Positions 7,761-16,539 of a stretch of 64,000 nt of DNA are shown piece after piece; the stretch's first letter is position 1, and every line of letters begins with the position of its first letter. This stretch comes from Pontibacillus salipaludis (GTDB taxonomy: Bacteria; Bacillota; Bacilli; Bacillales; BH030062). Location of the stretch: assembly GCF_014642405.1 (NCBI RefSeq), contig NZ_BMIN01000015.1:41207-105206 (forward strand). Reading direction: 5' to 3'. The notes beneath the pieces were generated by a model. It was not told where the DNA came from. It was given only the letters and a program-made list of their open reading frames with translations, and did no database searches. A program made the translations under genes and the position numbers.

Positions 7761-8951
7761 ATGAATGTAACTGTACGTCAAGGTGATTCACTTTGGTATT
7801 ACAGTCAATTGTTTGGTCTTCCGTTTCAGCTGATCGTGGATTCTAACCGGGACAGTAACCCCAATCAGCTTTTTATAGGTCAGTCTGTTCAAATCCCCGG
7901 ATTTGTCACCACTAATGTACGTGTCACTGCAGGTGATTCGTTATGGTCAATCGCAAAGCAACGAGGTATCCCTGTTGATGCAATCTTAGTAACAAATCCA
8001 AATATCAACCCAAACACACTACAAATCGGGCAACTTATTCAGGTACCCGTTCGAGTTACATGGCGAGTTGTAAACGGAAAGGAGAATTACACCTATGAGT
8101 TGATGATGGATGATATAAGACAGCTTGTTGCCATTTATCCTTTTATTATAAATGAATCAATTGGAAATTCTGTTATGGGGAAAACACTACCGGAACTTAG
8201 AATCGGAAGGGGTTCTAAACGCCTTCATATGAATGGATCTTTTCATGCGAACGAATGGATTACAACACCTATTATTATGAGGTTCCTTAATGAATTCTTA
8301 GTAGCTTTAACAAATCAAGGTCAAATTAGAGGAATTAGCATGCTTCCATTTTATGACCTCGTTCTATTGTCTACCGTTCCAATGGTTGATCCTGATGGGG
8401 TGGATTTAGTGATTGAAGGATTACCTGATGAGGAGCCTTACCGAACTAACGTATTAGATATTAATGAGGGAAGTACAGACTTTTCGTCCTGGAAGGCCAA
8501 TATTAAAGGTGTAGATTTAAATAACAACTACCCTGCAAAATGGGAGATTGAAGCAGAACGAAAAGAACAACAACCCGCTCCCTTTAACTATCCAGGACCT
8601 TTCCCTCTATCAGAACCAGAATCGATTGCGATGGCAGAATTAACTTACGCGAGAGACTTTGCTCGAATCCTCACCTTCCACACACAAGGCGAGGTGATCT
8701 TTTGGGGATTTGAAAACTTGGAGCCTCCTGAAGCAGAGGTTATCGTAAACGAGTTTGCACGTGTCAGTGGCTATCGCCCAATTCGAGAAGTAGACAGTTT
8801 CGCAGGTTATCGAGACTGGTATATCCAAGAATACCAAAGACCAGGCTATACAATCGAACTAGGAAAAGGTATCAGCCCCCTGCCCCTTGCCCAATTTGAT
8901 GAAATCTACCAAGAAGCACTAGGTATCTTCCTCGCCAATCTATACATGTAA
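7761..8951 (+). CDS. LysM-M14 peptidase, gamma-D-glutamyl-meso-diaminopimelate peptidase I type
   Basis: 396 residues. Two LysM peptidoglycan-binding repeats open the protein (about 2-46 and 52-96; each with GDSLW...NPN...IGQ). An M14 zinc carboxypeptidase domain follows: the HANE motif near residue 158 gives zinc ligands H and E, FHTQGE near 308 the third histidine, and TIELGKG near 372 the catalytic glutamate. The architecture matches endopeptidase I of sporulating bacilli (B. sphaericus ENP1, B. subtilis YqgT), which cleaves the gamma-D-Glu-mDAP bond of murein peptides. No signal peptide precedes the LysM, as in that family. The ATG has AAGGAGG 8 nt upstream. Confidence 0.9.
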   Translation: MNVTVRQGDSLWYYSQLFGLPFQLIVDSNRDSNPNQLFIGQSVQIPGFVTTNVRVTAGDSLWSIAKQRGIPVDAILVTNPNINPNTLQIGQLIQVPVRVTWRVVNGKENYTYELMMDDIRQLVAIYPFIINESIGNSVMGKTLPELRIGRGSKRLHMNGSFHANEWITTPIIMRFLNEFLVALTNQGQIRGISMLPFYDLVLLSTVPMVDPDGVDLVIEGLPDEEPYRTNVLDINEGSTDFSSWKANIKGVDLNNNYPAKWEIEAERKEQQPAPFNYPGPFPLSEPESIAMAELTYARDFARILTFHTQGEVIFWGFENLEPPEAEVIVNEFARVSGYRPIREVDSFAGYRDWYIQEYQRPGYTIELGKGISPLPLAQFDEIYQEALGIFLANLYM

Positions 8952-8976
8952 ACCCTTTATCCCTTTACAGAATCAC

Positions 8977-9031
8977 AGCGTGCCAGGCACCGTTTAATGC
9001 ACTAAAGGATTGCAGGGTGTCTGGCACGCTG
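8977..9031. repeat. REP/BIME-like inverted repeat
   Basis: A 55-bp hairpin with arms AGCGTGCCAGGCACC (8977-8991) and GGTGTCTGGCACGCT (9016-9030) around a 24-nt loop. The GTGCCAGGCAC/GTGTCTGGCAC type of arm is common as a dispersed intergenic element in Bacillaceae and resembles REP sequences mobilised by Y1-type RAYT transposases. No transposase is nearby and this is the only copy in the window. It could also serve as a terminator for the M14 gene, although a T run is weak. Confidence 0.6.
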
Positions 9032-9150
9032 CTTCTCTTTAACGTACTAAATTGCACGAAAGCCTTTACAATGCACTTCAGGGGATAATTTGTGTACCTT
9101 GTGTTACGATATGAAAGCTAGAACTTCAGAGTCAGATTGGAGCTTTCATA

Positions 9151-10566
9151 ATGATACGTTTTGCTAAAAGAGGCTATACACTCTTTATTAGCTTATATGC
9201 TATTATGCACTTTTTTGTTTATTTTGCAGGAAACGATTCTGCTTCGACCTTGTTATCTATATTTGGACTGGTCGCATTTTTGTTAGGATATTTCTTCTTG
9301 CCTGTTAAGCAGGCATCAATTTCACTACTCCTAATTGTTATCGCACTAATCATTCACTTTACAGCTGGGACCTCTCTCATAGACGGGATTGTATCAGGGT
9401 TTGGTGTCATGAGTGGCCTTATCGCACTATTGCTCATTGTACCTCTGATTAGTTGGGTTTTAGAAGAAAAGCCTTATATTGAATCGGTCATTAACTTCGC
9501 CCAGAATCTCCTTAACACGAGTCGGAAATTTTACTTCGGGATGATGGTCATCACTCAAATCATTTCTTATTTCCTTCTATTTGGGTCTATCCCAATGGTG
9601 TACGGTATGGTGAATGACTTTCTAAGCAACCAAAAAGGAGAGGCTTGGGAAAATTATAAAGGGACTGCCATGTTACGAGCTTTCTCCCTTACAACAATGT
9701 GGGTAGTTAGCATTCCGAGCTTCATCTTTGCTGTTGATGCTCTAGGAGCGTCCTTATCCTTATCTATATTACAAGGGTTTGTCATTTCGCTTGCGGGCAT
9801 TATGTTATCTGTTCTCTTCTCTTATTACCAAGAACGCCATTATGGCGTAGACCTAACAGAGGGAATTCAAGAAGAATTGAGGAAGATAGCAGAAGAGAAG
9901 AAAGATGAAACAAAAGGGAATCGAGATGTCTATGAATTTGCATTATTATTTATATCTCTTTTCGGGACGATTTTCCTTTTAAATGCGTTATGGTCTGCGG
10001 AACTACTGCTTATTATCCCTATTGTGATCGTATTTTGGGTCCTTCTGTATTTCCTTATTCGCACTAAACTGTCTGCTATCATCACAAATGCGAAGACATA
10101 TATACGTAAGGATATTCCTAATAAAGGTCAGCAGTTCTCCATTCTTCTCGCAGCAGGATTTCTCATTAACTCTGTTAATCAATCTGGGTATGGGAAATAC
10201 ATTGTCGATGGGATCTTTTATCTAACAGATGCCGTACCTTTCCTTAACTTCTTATGGGTACTGCCGTTTGTAGTCATTACCCTTGGATTTATTGGACTCG
10301 GTCCTCTAACTGTTATTGTTCTTGTATCAGGAATTTTACAAGGAGTCGACTTACCGTATCCTCCGGAAATTGTGGTGCTTGGAATAACATCCGGAAGTGT
10401 CATATCCATTATGCTCTCGCCACTTATTCTGCCGTCGATTATATTAAGTTCCGTCAATCGATTGAGTATTATTAAGAATGGTCTGCTATTCAATTACAAA
10501 TATGCCATTGCATTTTATTTTATGGTACAAATCTATTTACAACTATTTATTGTGCTATTCTTGTGA
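9151..10566 (+). CDS. permease-like integral membrane protein
   Basis: 471 residues with about 11-13 hydrophobic segments in two halves separated by a polar loop (about residues 235-265, rich in E and K). Half-repeats around FGSIPMVYGMVNDF and GFIGLGPLTVIVLVSGIL resemble ion-transporter superfamily carriers, but I do not recognise the family and no substrate can be named. The ATG at 9151 has GGAG 9 nt upstream. A single-gene unit that ends in a bidirectional terminator. Confidence 0.65.
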   Translation: MIRFAKRGYTLFISLYAIMHFFVYFAGNDSASTLLSIFGLVAFLLGYFFLPVKQASISLLLIVIALIIHFTAGTSLIDGIVSGFGVMSGLIALLLIVPLISWVLEEKPYIESVINFAQNLLNTSRKFYFGMMVITQIISYFLLFGSIPMVYGMVNDFLSNQKGEAWENYKGTAMLRAFSLTTMWVVSIPSFIFAVDALGASLSLSILQGFVISLAGIMLSVLFSYYQERHYGVDLTEGIQEELRKIAEEKKDETKGNRDVYEFALLFISLFGTIFLLNALWSAELLLIIPIVIVFWVLLYFLIRTKLSAIITNAKTYIRKDIPNKGQQFSILLAAGFLINSVNQSGYGKYIVDGIFYLTDAVPFLNFLWVLPFVVITLGFIGLGPLTVIVLVSGILQGVDLPYPPEIVVLGITSGSVISIMLSPLILPSIILSSVNRLSIIKNGLLFNYKYAIAFYFMVQIYLQLFIVLFL

Positions 10567-10567
10567 A

Positions 10568-10600
10568 AAAAGGTGAACCCATGTGGGGTTCACCTTTTTT
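10568..10600. terminator. bidirectional terminator between convergent genes
   Basis: GGTGAACCC/GGGTTCACC stem (10572-10594) with A and T runs on both sides. It lies 2 nt after the permease-like gene and 13 nt after the stop of the DUF421 gene on the other strand. Confidence 0.9.
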
Positions 10601-10612
10601 AAGTTTCAAACG

Positions 10613-11335
10613 TTAATGTTCAATCGGAGGAAGATCATCTATCGTTGCTTCTTTTAAGGAAAACGTACAGACTCCTGTTGAGGTAAGTGCGCCATAGAAA
10701 ACTCGACGTTCATCAGGGATATCTTGATGATTCATCTGTTCTCTTACCCAGCTTTCTTCCTTCCCCATTCTCCTCAATACATCCTTTTGAATGATCCCAT
10801 CTAAAATGATGGGAATCTCATAGTTATTTCCTGGTTTGTGAATATGTAAATCTGCACGTACCACAGGTTCAACATAAGGCTTTCGTTTTACTGACAAGCG
10901 TCCATTAGCTTCCACTACCGCCATTTCAACATCCGTGGTATGAAAAATACCTTGTTCCCTGAGCATTTGTAATACATTATCAACTGAATATTGAATACGC
11001 TTCAAATTTGAGCGTTTCCATTCACCGTTATAGATCACAATCGTTGGCTCAAACGTCAACCATTTCCCAATCGTTTGCTTCTTTAGCTTTAACAGGACGA
11101 TCGCTTTTTGAAGTATTGCGATGACAATTATAGCAACCACCGTATGTATATGATGAATGTTTGGGTCAGCAATATCTGCCCCTACAACAGAACCAAGTAC
11201 AAGTACAGTTAGAAAATCAATAACAGGGAGTTCTCCAATAGACCGTTTCCCCATAAATAGCCCAATAGCAAGCATTAAAGGCAAGATGGTAACGATCCTT
11301 CCAATTACCTTCGCGGAATCCATAACAATATCCAT
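10613..11335 (-). CDS. YetF-type DUF421 membrane protein
   Basis: 240 residues. Three N-terminal transmembrane segments (about 12-30, 38-55, 62-80) contain GKRSIGELPVIDFLTVLVLG, the hallmark of DUF421 (YetF/YrbG/YkjA/YdfR family). A soluble beta-rich domain follows. Family members occur widely in spore formers; several belong to the forespore regulon or sit in spore membranes, and their biochemical role is not settled. The ATG at 11335 has GGAGAG upstream. Its divergence from the gerX operon fits a sporulation link, but that is inference. Confidence 0.85.
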   Translation of the reverse strand: MDIVMDSAKVIGRIVTILPLMLAIGLFMGKRSIGELPVIDFLTVLVLGSVVGADIADPNIHHIHTVVAIIVIAILQKAIVLLKLKKQTIGKWLTFEPTIVIYNGEWKRSNLKRIQYSVDNVLQMLREQGIFHTTDVEMAVVEANGRLSVKRKPYVEPVVRADLHIHKPGNNYEIPIILDGIIQKDVLRRMGKEESWVREQMNHQDIPDERRVFYGALTSTGVCTFSLKEATIDDLPPIEH

Positions 11336-11374
11336 CTGTTTCTCTCCTTTTTAAACGCTGATTTTATAAATGAA

Positions 11375-11406
11375 TGCATAATCTATCACCAAAATATCTC
11401 ATAATA
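11375..11406 (+). promoter_or_regulatory. candidate sigma-G promoter for the gerX operon
   Basis: TGCATA (11375-11380) matches the sigma-G -35 (TGMATA) and CATAATA (11400-11406) matches the -10 (CATACTA) at six of seven bases, but the 19-nt spacer is one longer than usual. The predicted start would lie very close to the ribosome site of the small ORF. GerA-type operons are normally forespore-expressed, hence the call. Confidence 0.35.
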
Positions 11407-11423
11407 AACAAAAGGTGATAAAG

Positions 11424-11537
11424 ATGAAAATCATTGTTGATCATTTACCAAGTATCCCCGTTTTAATAGGAGCTTTATTCGCCTGGGCCGTTCCATTTGG
11501 GATCAGGCAATTTGTCATTTGGCTACAAAAAGAGTAA
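11424..11537 (+). CDS. 37-residue membrane protein in front of gerXA
   Basis: Reads MKIIVDHLPSIPVLIGALFA then a tail ending WLQKE; one transmembrane helix spans about residues 11-34. AAAGGTGAT lies 4-5 nt before the ATG, and the stop is 12 nt before gerXA, so it would be cotranscribed with the germination operon. Small extra membrane proteins are associated with several ger loci, for example GerD or 2Tm subunits, but this one has a single helix and no recognised family. It is too short to be certain. Confidence 0.5.
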   Translation: MKIIVDHLPSIPVLIGALFAWAVPFGIRQFVIWLQKE

Positions 11538-11549
11538 AAGGAGTCTTCT

Positions 11550-13109
11550 ATGAAAAAGTTTCTTAATCGATTACTCTTTCAACATGTACAAAAGAAATCA
11601 GAATATACATCCGAACCCTTTGAGACCTCTCCCCTTCACCATGAAAGACTTACTGGGGAGTTACAGAATGACATTCAAACTCTAAAAGCTCTGCTTGGGA
11701 ACAGTTTCGACCTCAAAATTGTAAGATTCACATCCGATCCATATGCGTATGACGGAGCTTTTTTATTCATTGAGGAATTAACAGATACGGCTGTTGTACA
11801 TGAACAACTTAGAGCCATCAGAAGTTTGAGTGAAACCACGTATCTATCCGACATGAGTCCTGAAACTATGCGGCAAGAGGTATTGACGATTAGTGAATCT
11901 TCGATTGTCGACACTCTGCACCAGTGTAGTTCACACTTATTACAAGGAAACACTCTCATCCTTTCTGACAAATATAAAGATGGGATTATTTTAAATTCAA
12001 GAAAGATGCCCCAACGTAGCATACAAGCACCTTCATCAGAATCTGTTGTTCGCGGACCAAGAGATGGTTTTGTAGAAACCCTCCTCTTAAACATAGGTCT
12101 AGTCCGAAAGCGTTTAAAAGATCCTGATTTACAGCTAGACTACTTTAAAGTTGGAGAGCGTTCTAAGACAGATGTTGTCGTCATGTCTATAAATGGATTA
12201 ACGAACCCAAAGATCGTCCAGGAAGTAAAAAACAGACTAAATAAAATCGACATCGATAGCGTGCAAGAGTCTGGTGTTATTGAACAATTAATTGAAGAAA
12301 ATTCACTATCTCCCTTTCCTCAGGTTCAAGTAACAGAAAGGCCCGACACTGTTGCAGGATCTCTAGCAGAGGGGAGAGTTGCTATTATAGTGGATCATAC
12401 ACCCTTTGTGTTGATTGCACCACTTACCATTAATTCTTTTTACCAAAGTGCTGAAGACTACTATGAGCGTTGGGTCTACTCCTCCCTCATTCGTATATTA
12501 CGAGTCGCAGCTGCCTTAATTGCGCTATGTCTACCATCTATATATGTAGCTTTGATCTCATACCACCAAGGTCTCATCCCTACTGACCTGGTTATTTCCT
12601 TAGCAGGAAGTCGAGAGGGCGTACCCTTTCCATCAATTGTTGAAGCACTCTTAATGGAAGTCACTATTGAAATACTAAGAGAAGCAGGAATTCGTTTGCC
12701 TAATCCCGTAGGTCAAGCCGTTGGAATTGTTGGAGGTCTCGTTATTGGAGAGTCCGCTGTCTCAGCAGGCCTCGTCAGTCCAATGATGGTTATTGTAGTA
12801 GCCCTAACAGCCATCTCTTCCTTTGCTTTACCTCAGTATTATGTAGGGGTTTCTTTACGCATTTTACGATTCCCAATTATGATATCTGCTGCTCTTCTAG
12901 GGTTGTATGGGATTGTAATTGCTCTTATCTTGTTATCCATCCATCTAATCCGCTTAAAAAGTTTTGGCGTCTATTATCTAGAACCACTTGTACCATACAG
13001 CCCTAAAGGGTGGAAAGATATGTTTATACGCACGCAAACAAAAAGCCTTAAATCAAGACCGGATATGCTTCATCCACAGGATAAAAAACGAATGAGCTCA
13101 AAAAACTAA
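11550..13109 (+). CDS. GerA-family germinant receptor A subunit
   Basis: 519 residues. A cytoplasmic N-terminal domain (about 1-290) with GPRDGFVETLLLNIGLVRKR is followed by four or five membrane segments (about 300-470) containing FPSIVEALLMEVTIEILREA and NPVGQAVGIVGGLVIGESAV, both diagnostic of GerAA/SpoVAF proteins. With the B and C subunits it forms an inner-membrane spore germinant receptor. GGAG lies 6 nt before the ATG. First large gene of a three-subunit operon; the germinant cannot be inferred. Confidence 0.93.
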   Translation: MKKFLNRLLFQHVQKKSEYTSEPFETSPLHHERLTGELQNDIQTLKALLGNSFDLKIVRFTSDPYAYDGAFLFIEELTDTAVVHEQLRAIRSLSETTYLSDMSPETMRQEVLTISESSIVDTLHQCSSHLLQGNTLILSDKYKDGIILNSRKMPQRSIQAPSSESVVRGPRDGFVETLLLNIGLVRKRLKDPDLQLDYFKVGERSKTDVVVMSINGLTNPKIVQEVKNRLNKIDIDSVQESGVIEQLIEENSLSPFPQVQVTERPDTVAGSLAEGRVAIIVDHTPFVLIAPLTINSFYQSAEDYYERWVYSSLIRILRVAAALIALCLPSIYVALISYHQGLIPTDLVISLAGSREGVPFPSIVEALLMEVTIEILREAGIRLPNPVGQAVGIVGGLVIGESAVSAGLVSPMMVIVVALTAISSFALPQYYVGVSLRILRFPIMISAALLGLYGIVIALILLSIHLIRLKSFGVYYLEPLVPYSPKGWKDMFIRTQTKSLKSRPDMLHPQDKKRMSSKN

Positions 13110-13122
13110 GGGAGGACTACAA

Positions 13123-14214
13123 ATGAAATCAGCTTTGAATACAAGTGAGCTCACTCAAAATCAAGTTACCATTGGCATTAGCCTTACTGTTCTAGGGGTT
13201 GGTATGATTACTCTCCCCCGGGAAGTATTCACAGCTGCAGGTGTGGCCTCCGGATGGGTAAGCGTTCTTCTAACAGGAATCATAGCAGCCGGAGTTATGC
13301 TCTTAATGATTGTATTAAATAACCGGTATCCAGGAATGTCTTATTATCAATATAATCGCATCATTGTGGGGTCGTGGATCGGGGGATTTATAACGCTCAT
13401 TACATCCATTTACTATGTTACATTTGCTGCGTTTGAGACTAGGGCTATGGCTGAACTTATTCAAATGTTCATTCTAGACCGTACCCCAGTATCCTTTACT
13501 ATGTTGATCTTTATAGGAACAGCTGTCTACTTAGTCCTAGGTGGATATTCAGCTATTTTCCGATTATTTGAGCTATATTTTCCGGCTATTATTTTCTTCA
13601 CTTTATTAATTATGATTTTAAGTGCCAACCAATTTGAAATGAATCACATCCGCCCATTTTTTGAAGGGTTTCCGCCTATTATGAAAGGGATGAGTGCTAC
13701 AGTCTTATCCTTTGTCGGGATGGAAATCATTTTATTTATTCAAGCTTTTATGAGAAAACCTGAGCGTGCGAAGAAAGCAGCTGTATATGGAATAGCTATT
13801 CCAACCGTGTTATATGCCATTATCGTTATTATGGTCGGAGGCATTATGGGCGTTGGAGAAACCATGACTCTTGTTTATCCACTAATGGAACTTGCCAAGT
13901 CAATCGAAATACGGAACTTCTTTTTTGAGCGGTTCGAAACGTTCTTTATCCCACTTTGGATTTTGTCTATTTTCACAACGTTAGCCATTGTCTTATATTT
14001 GGCTGCTCTCGGGATTAAGACTGTCTTTAACGTAAAAAAAGAGACAGCCGTGTTCTCCATCATTCCGATTATTTATATCCTAGCCATGACTCCAAAGAAT
14101 ATAAACGAAATGTTTACGATGGGAGTTTGGATTGGTTATAGCATGTTAGCAATTGGAGTCGGTATTCCACTTATCCTTTTACTAGTCTCTATACTGAGGA
14201 GGCAGAAGCAATGA
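13123..14214 (+). CDS. GerB-family germinant receptor B subunit
   Basis: 363 residues with about ten transmembrane segments across the whole length, related to amino acid permeases of the APC superfamily. The N-terminal ISLTVLGVGMITLPREVF and the FEGFPPIMKGMSATVLSFVG regions match GerB/YndE-type proteins. The B subunit binds germinants in characterised receptors. GGGAGGACTACAA precedes the ATG, 13 nt after gerXA, and the stop overlaps the start of gerXC by 4 nt (ATGA). Confidence 0.93.
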   Translation: MKSALNTSELTQNQVTIGISLTVLGVGMITLPREVFTAAGVASGWVSVLLTGIIAAGVMLLMIVLNNRYPGMSYYQYNRIIVGSWIGGFITLITSIYYVTFAAFETRAMAELIQMFILDRTPVSFTMLIFIGTAVYLVLGGYSAIFRLFELYFPAIIFFTLLIMILSANQFEMNHIRPFFEGFPPIMKGMSATVLSFVGMEIILFIQAFMRKPERAKKAAVYGIAIPTVLYAIIVIMVGGIMGVGETMTLVYPLMELAKSIEIRNFFFERFETFFIPLWILSIFTTLAIVLYLAALGIKTVFNVKKETAVFSIIPIIYILAMTPKNINEMFTMGVWIGYSMLAIGVGIPLILLLVSILRRQKQ

Positions 14215-15380
14215 GGACCATTTGTATTTTAATTCTCGCTGCATTTGTACTCACTGGTTGCTGGGATCACCGCGAGATTGAGGAGCTTGGCATTATTACC
14301 GGCGTTGCTATTGATCAACCTGAAGATTCTACACAGTCCCATATGCTTACTGTGACAAATCAATACGTCTTGCCACAGTCCATATCTTCACAAGTAAAAA
14401 GCGGGACCTCAGGTAATAAACCCTATGTTAACGAGACAGTTACGGCGCCATCCGTCCTGCAAACCATTCGAGATCAATCTAAGTTTGTAAGCCGCCCCCC
14501 TTACTATTACCATTTGAAGACTATTGTTATAAGTAAGGAACTTGCCGAAAGCACAGACCTTTTAAAGTTAACCTATTTCTTTAACAGAGACCATGAAATT
14601 AGAAGGAGTGTTCAAGTATTCATTTCAGACGAAAAGGCCAAGGGTTTGTTCACGATTACTCCAGAAGAAGATAAAGTCCCTTCTATATACTTAGACAAGA
14701 TCACTCATAATTACGCAACAAAGACTGCTGAAATGGCTCCTACTATTTCACTTGGCGATATGTCTAAATACTTCTCACATCAAAAAAGTTTTGTTATACC
14801 ATTCGCTTCACTCAAAGAAAACGCAGTTTATATAGACGGCGGAATTATTGTGAATGCCGATTCAAAGAAGGCGGTTGGCGTTCTTACAAAAGATGAAACA
14901 AGAACGTTTAATTGGATTCAAGAACGATCTCAAGGAGGAGTGATTGAGGTATTTGGTTTGAAAGAAGATCAAGAACACCCTTTCACTTTTGAAATAAAAA
15001 AAATGACCAGTAAGGTAAAACCATTTTATGAAAATGATGAATTGACCTATGACATTCACTTATCCTTCCAAGGGAAACTTGGCGAAGATTGGAGCTATGA
15101 ATCAAACCAATTTAATCAAGAATATGTAGAGAAACTAGAAAAAGCAATTGAAGAAACCATACGCTCAATGGTCGTCAACTCTATAGAGAAAGCACAGAAA
15201 GAGCACAAAGTTGACTATTTTGAACTAATGGAACCTTTTCGTATAAACTATACAAAAGAATGGTACAAGGTTAAAGACGAATGGAACCAGTTTTTTACGA
15301 AGGCGAACTTCAATATTGATGTAACCGTTGTGGTAGAACATTATCAGGACGTGGGAAGAAAATTACCATTTACTCCATAA
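14211..15380 (+). CDS. GerC-family germinant receptor lipoprotein
   Basis: 389 residues. A short signal peptide ends in the lipobox LTGC, so Cys17 is expected to be diacylglycerylated. The mature protein begins WDHREIEELGIITGVAID, typical for GerC. The C subunit is anchored on the outer face of the spore inner membrane. Overlap with gerXB by 4 nt implies coupled translation. The operon ends in a bidirectional terminator directly after the stop. Confidence 0.93.
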   Translation: MRTICILILAAFVLTGCWDHREIEELGIITGVAIDQPEDSTQSHMLTVTNQYVLPQSISSQVKSGTSGNKPYVNETVTAPSVLQTIRDQSKFVSRPPYYYHLKTIVISKELAESTDLLKLTYFFNRDHEIRRSVQVFISDEKAKGLFTITPEEDKVPSIYLDKITHNYATKTAEMAPTISLGDMSKYFSHQKSFVIPFASLKENAVYIDGGIIVNADSKKAVGVLTKDETRTFNWIQERSQGGVIEVFGLKEDQEHPFTFEIKKMTSKVKPFYENDELTYDIHLSFQGKLGEDWSYESNQFNQEYVEKLEKAIEETIRSMVVNSIEKAQKEHKVDYFELMEPFRINYTKEWYKVKDEWNQFFTKANFNIDVTVVVEHYQDVGRKLPFTP

Positions 15381-15413
15381 AAAAAGGTCTACTCGTCATG
15401 AGTAGACCTTTTG
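15381..15413. terminator. bidirectional terminator between gerXC and the exchanger gene
   Basis: AGGTCTACTC/GAGTAGACCT 10-bp stem (15385-15409), a five-base loop, with an A run before and a T run after. It serves the convergent genes on both sides. Confidence 0.9.
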
Positions 15414-16403
15414 CTATTTCATCTGATATACAGCTAGAGTTGCAACAACATATAAACACACAATTAACAAAGGTGGTGTGATATAGAGTAGAGTTGAGCG
15501 CTCTTTCTTTCGTGTAATGCTATACAAAATAACAAAGACAACGATAATGGACGAAACACTTGTCACAATATTCGAAGGGCTCGCATGTGCTAAAAGGTTA
15601 TTTTTGAAGTAGATTGCATCCGTAAATGACAGCAACATAATATTAAATGCGTTACTGCCAAGCAACGAAGTAACCCCCATACTATAGTTCCTCAATTTTA
15701 AGGCTGTGATTACACTTACAGCATCAGGCAAGGAAGTGCTTGCGCCAACTAAAAAGGACCCGACGAAAGAAGAGCCTAAACCTGTAATAGAAGCGATCTT
15801 GTCAGCCGTTATCGTTAATACGGACCCAACAATCATGATTGCTACTGCACACAATGTGAAGCGTATTACAACTTGCTTATACGTATAATCAGCATACTTC
15901 TCATTTTTTCGACTTCTTCGTTTTACTTTTTCTTCTGTTTTCCTATTAACCCAACGCACCCCTATTATATACACGAGTACAAGGATTATGGAGAAAAGAC
16001 CAATATGGTAAATCTGAGCTGGTACATCAATCATTAACCCTGCTACTACAATTAATGTCATAAGGATCACAAGGTAACTATAGAGTTTACTACCTATATC
16101 CGCTTTGCCCATTATTTGTGTTTTGCGATAAATGATATCTAATATGGCTAACGCTAATAAATTAAATAGATTACTCCCTAACAAATTCCCGATTGCTAAA
16201 TCAGGACTGTCTATTGAAATCGCTGTGACACTTGCTGTTAATTCAGGTAGGGAAATGGCTGCTCCAATTAGAATTCCCATAAATGATGAGGAGGTTTTAT
16301 TCTTTTCACTTAATCCATCCCCAAACATTGCTAACCTACTGGCTACAAAATAAGCTAAAATAGCTGATACAATAAATAATCCAAAAATTAAAAACTGACT
16401 CAT
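15414..16403 (-). CDS. sodium/calcium exchanger family membrane protein
   Basis: 329 residues with about ten membrane segments in two inverted halves. The two alpha-repeats of the CaCA superfamily are clear: GILIGAAISLPELTASVTAI with GNLLGSNLFNLLALA in the first half, and GSFLVGASTSLPDAVSVITA with SLLGSNAFNIMLLS in the second. These conserved acidic and polar residues bind the cations. It probably exchanges Na+ or H+ for Ca2+. AGGAGAAG precedes the ATG at 16403. The neighbouring Na+/H+ antiporter is divergent, which suggests an ion-homeostasis pair in a salt-exposed organism. Confidence 0.88.
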   Translation of the reverse strand: MSQFLIFGLFIVSAILAYFVASRLAMFGDGLSEKNKTSSSFMGILIGAAISLPELTASVTAISIDSPDLAIGNLLGSNLFNLLALAILDIIYRKTQIMGKADIGSKLYSYLVILMTLIVVAGLMIDVPAQIYHIGLFSIILVLVYIIGVRWVNRKTEEKVKRRSRKNEKYADYTYKQVVIRFTLCAVAIMIVGSVLTITADKIASITGLGSSFVGSFLVGASTSLPDAVSVITALKLRNYSMGVTSLLGSNAFNIMLLSFTDAIYFKNNLLAHASPSNIVTSVSSIIVVFVILYSITRKKERSTLLYITPPLLIVCLYVVATLAVYQMK

Positions 16404-16539
16404 TATTCACTTCTCCTAAGTAAAGGATTCGACTTTTATCAATTCCCCTGTAGAACTCGCGTAAACTAGAAGATTTTACCCATTTTAAAGGATTTAAAAT
16501 TTCAAGATATGGGAAATGGGTAAATCAGGAGGTGCACTC

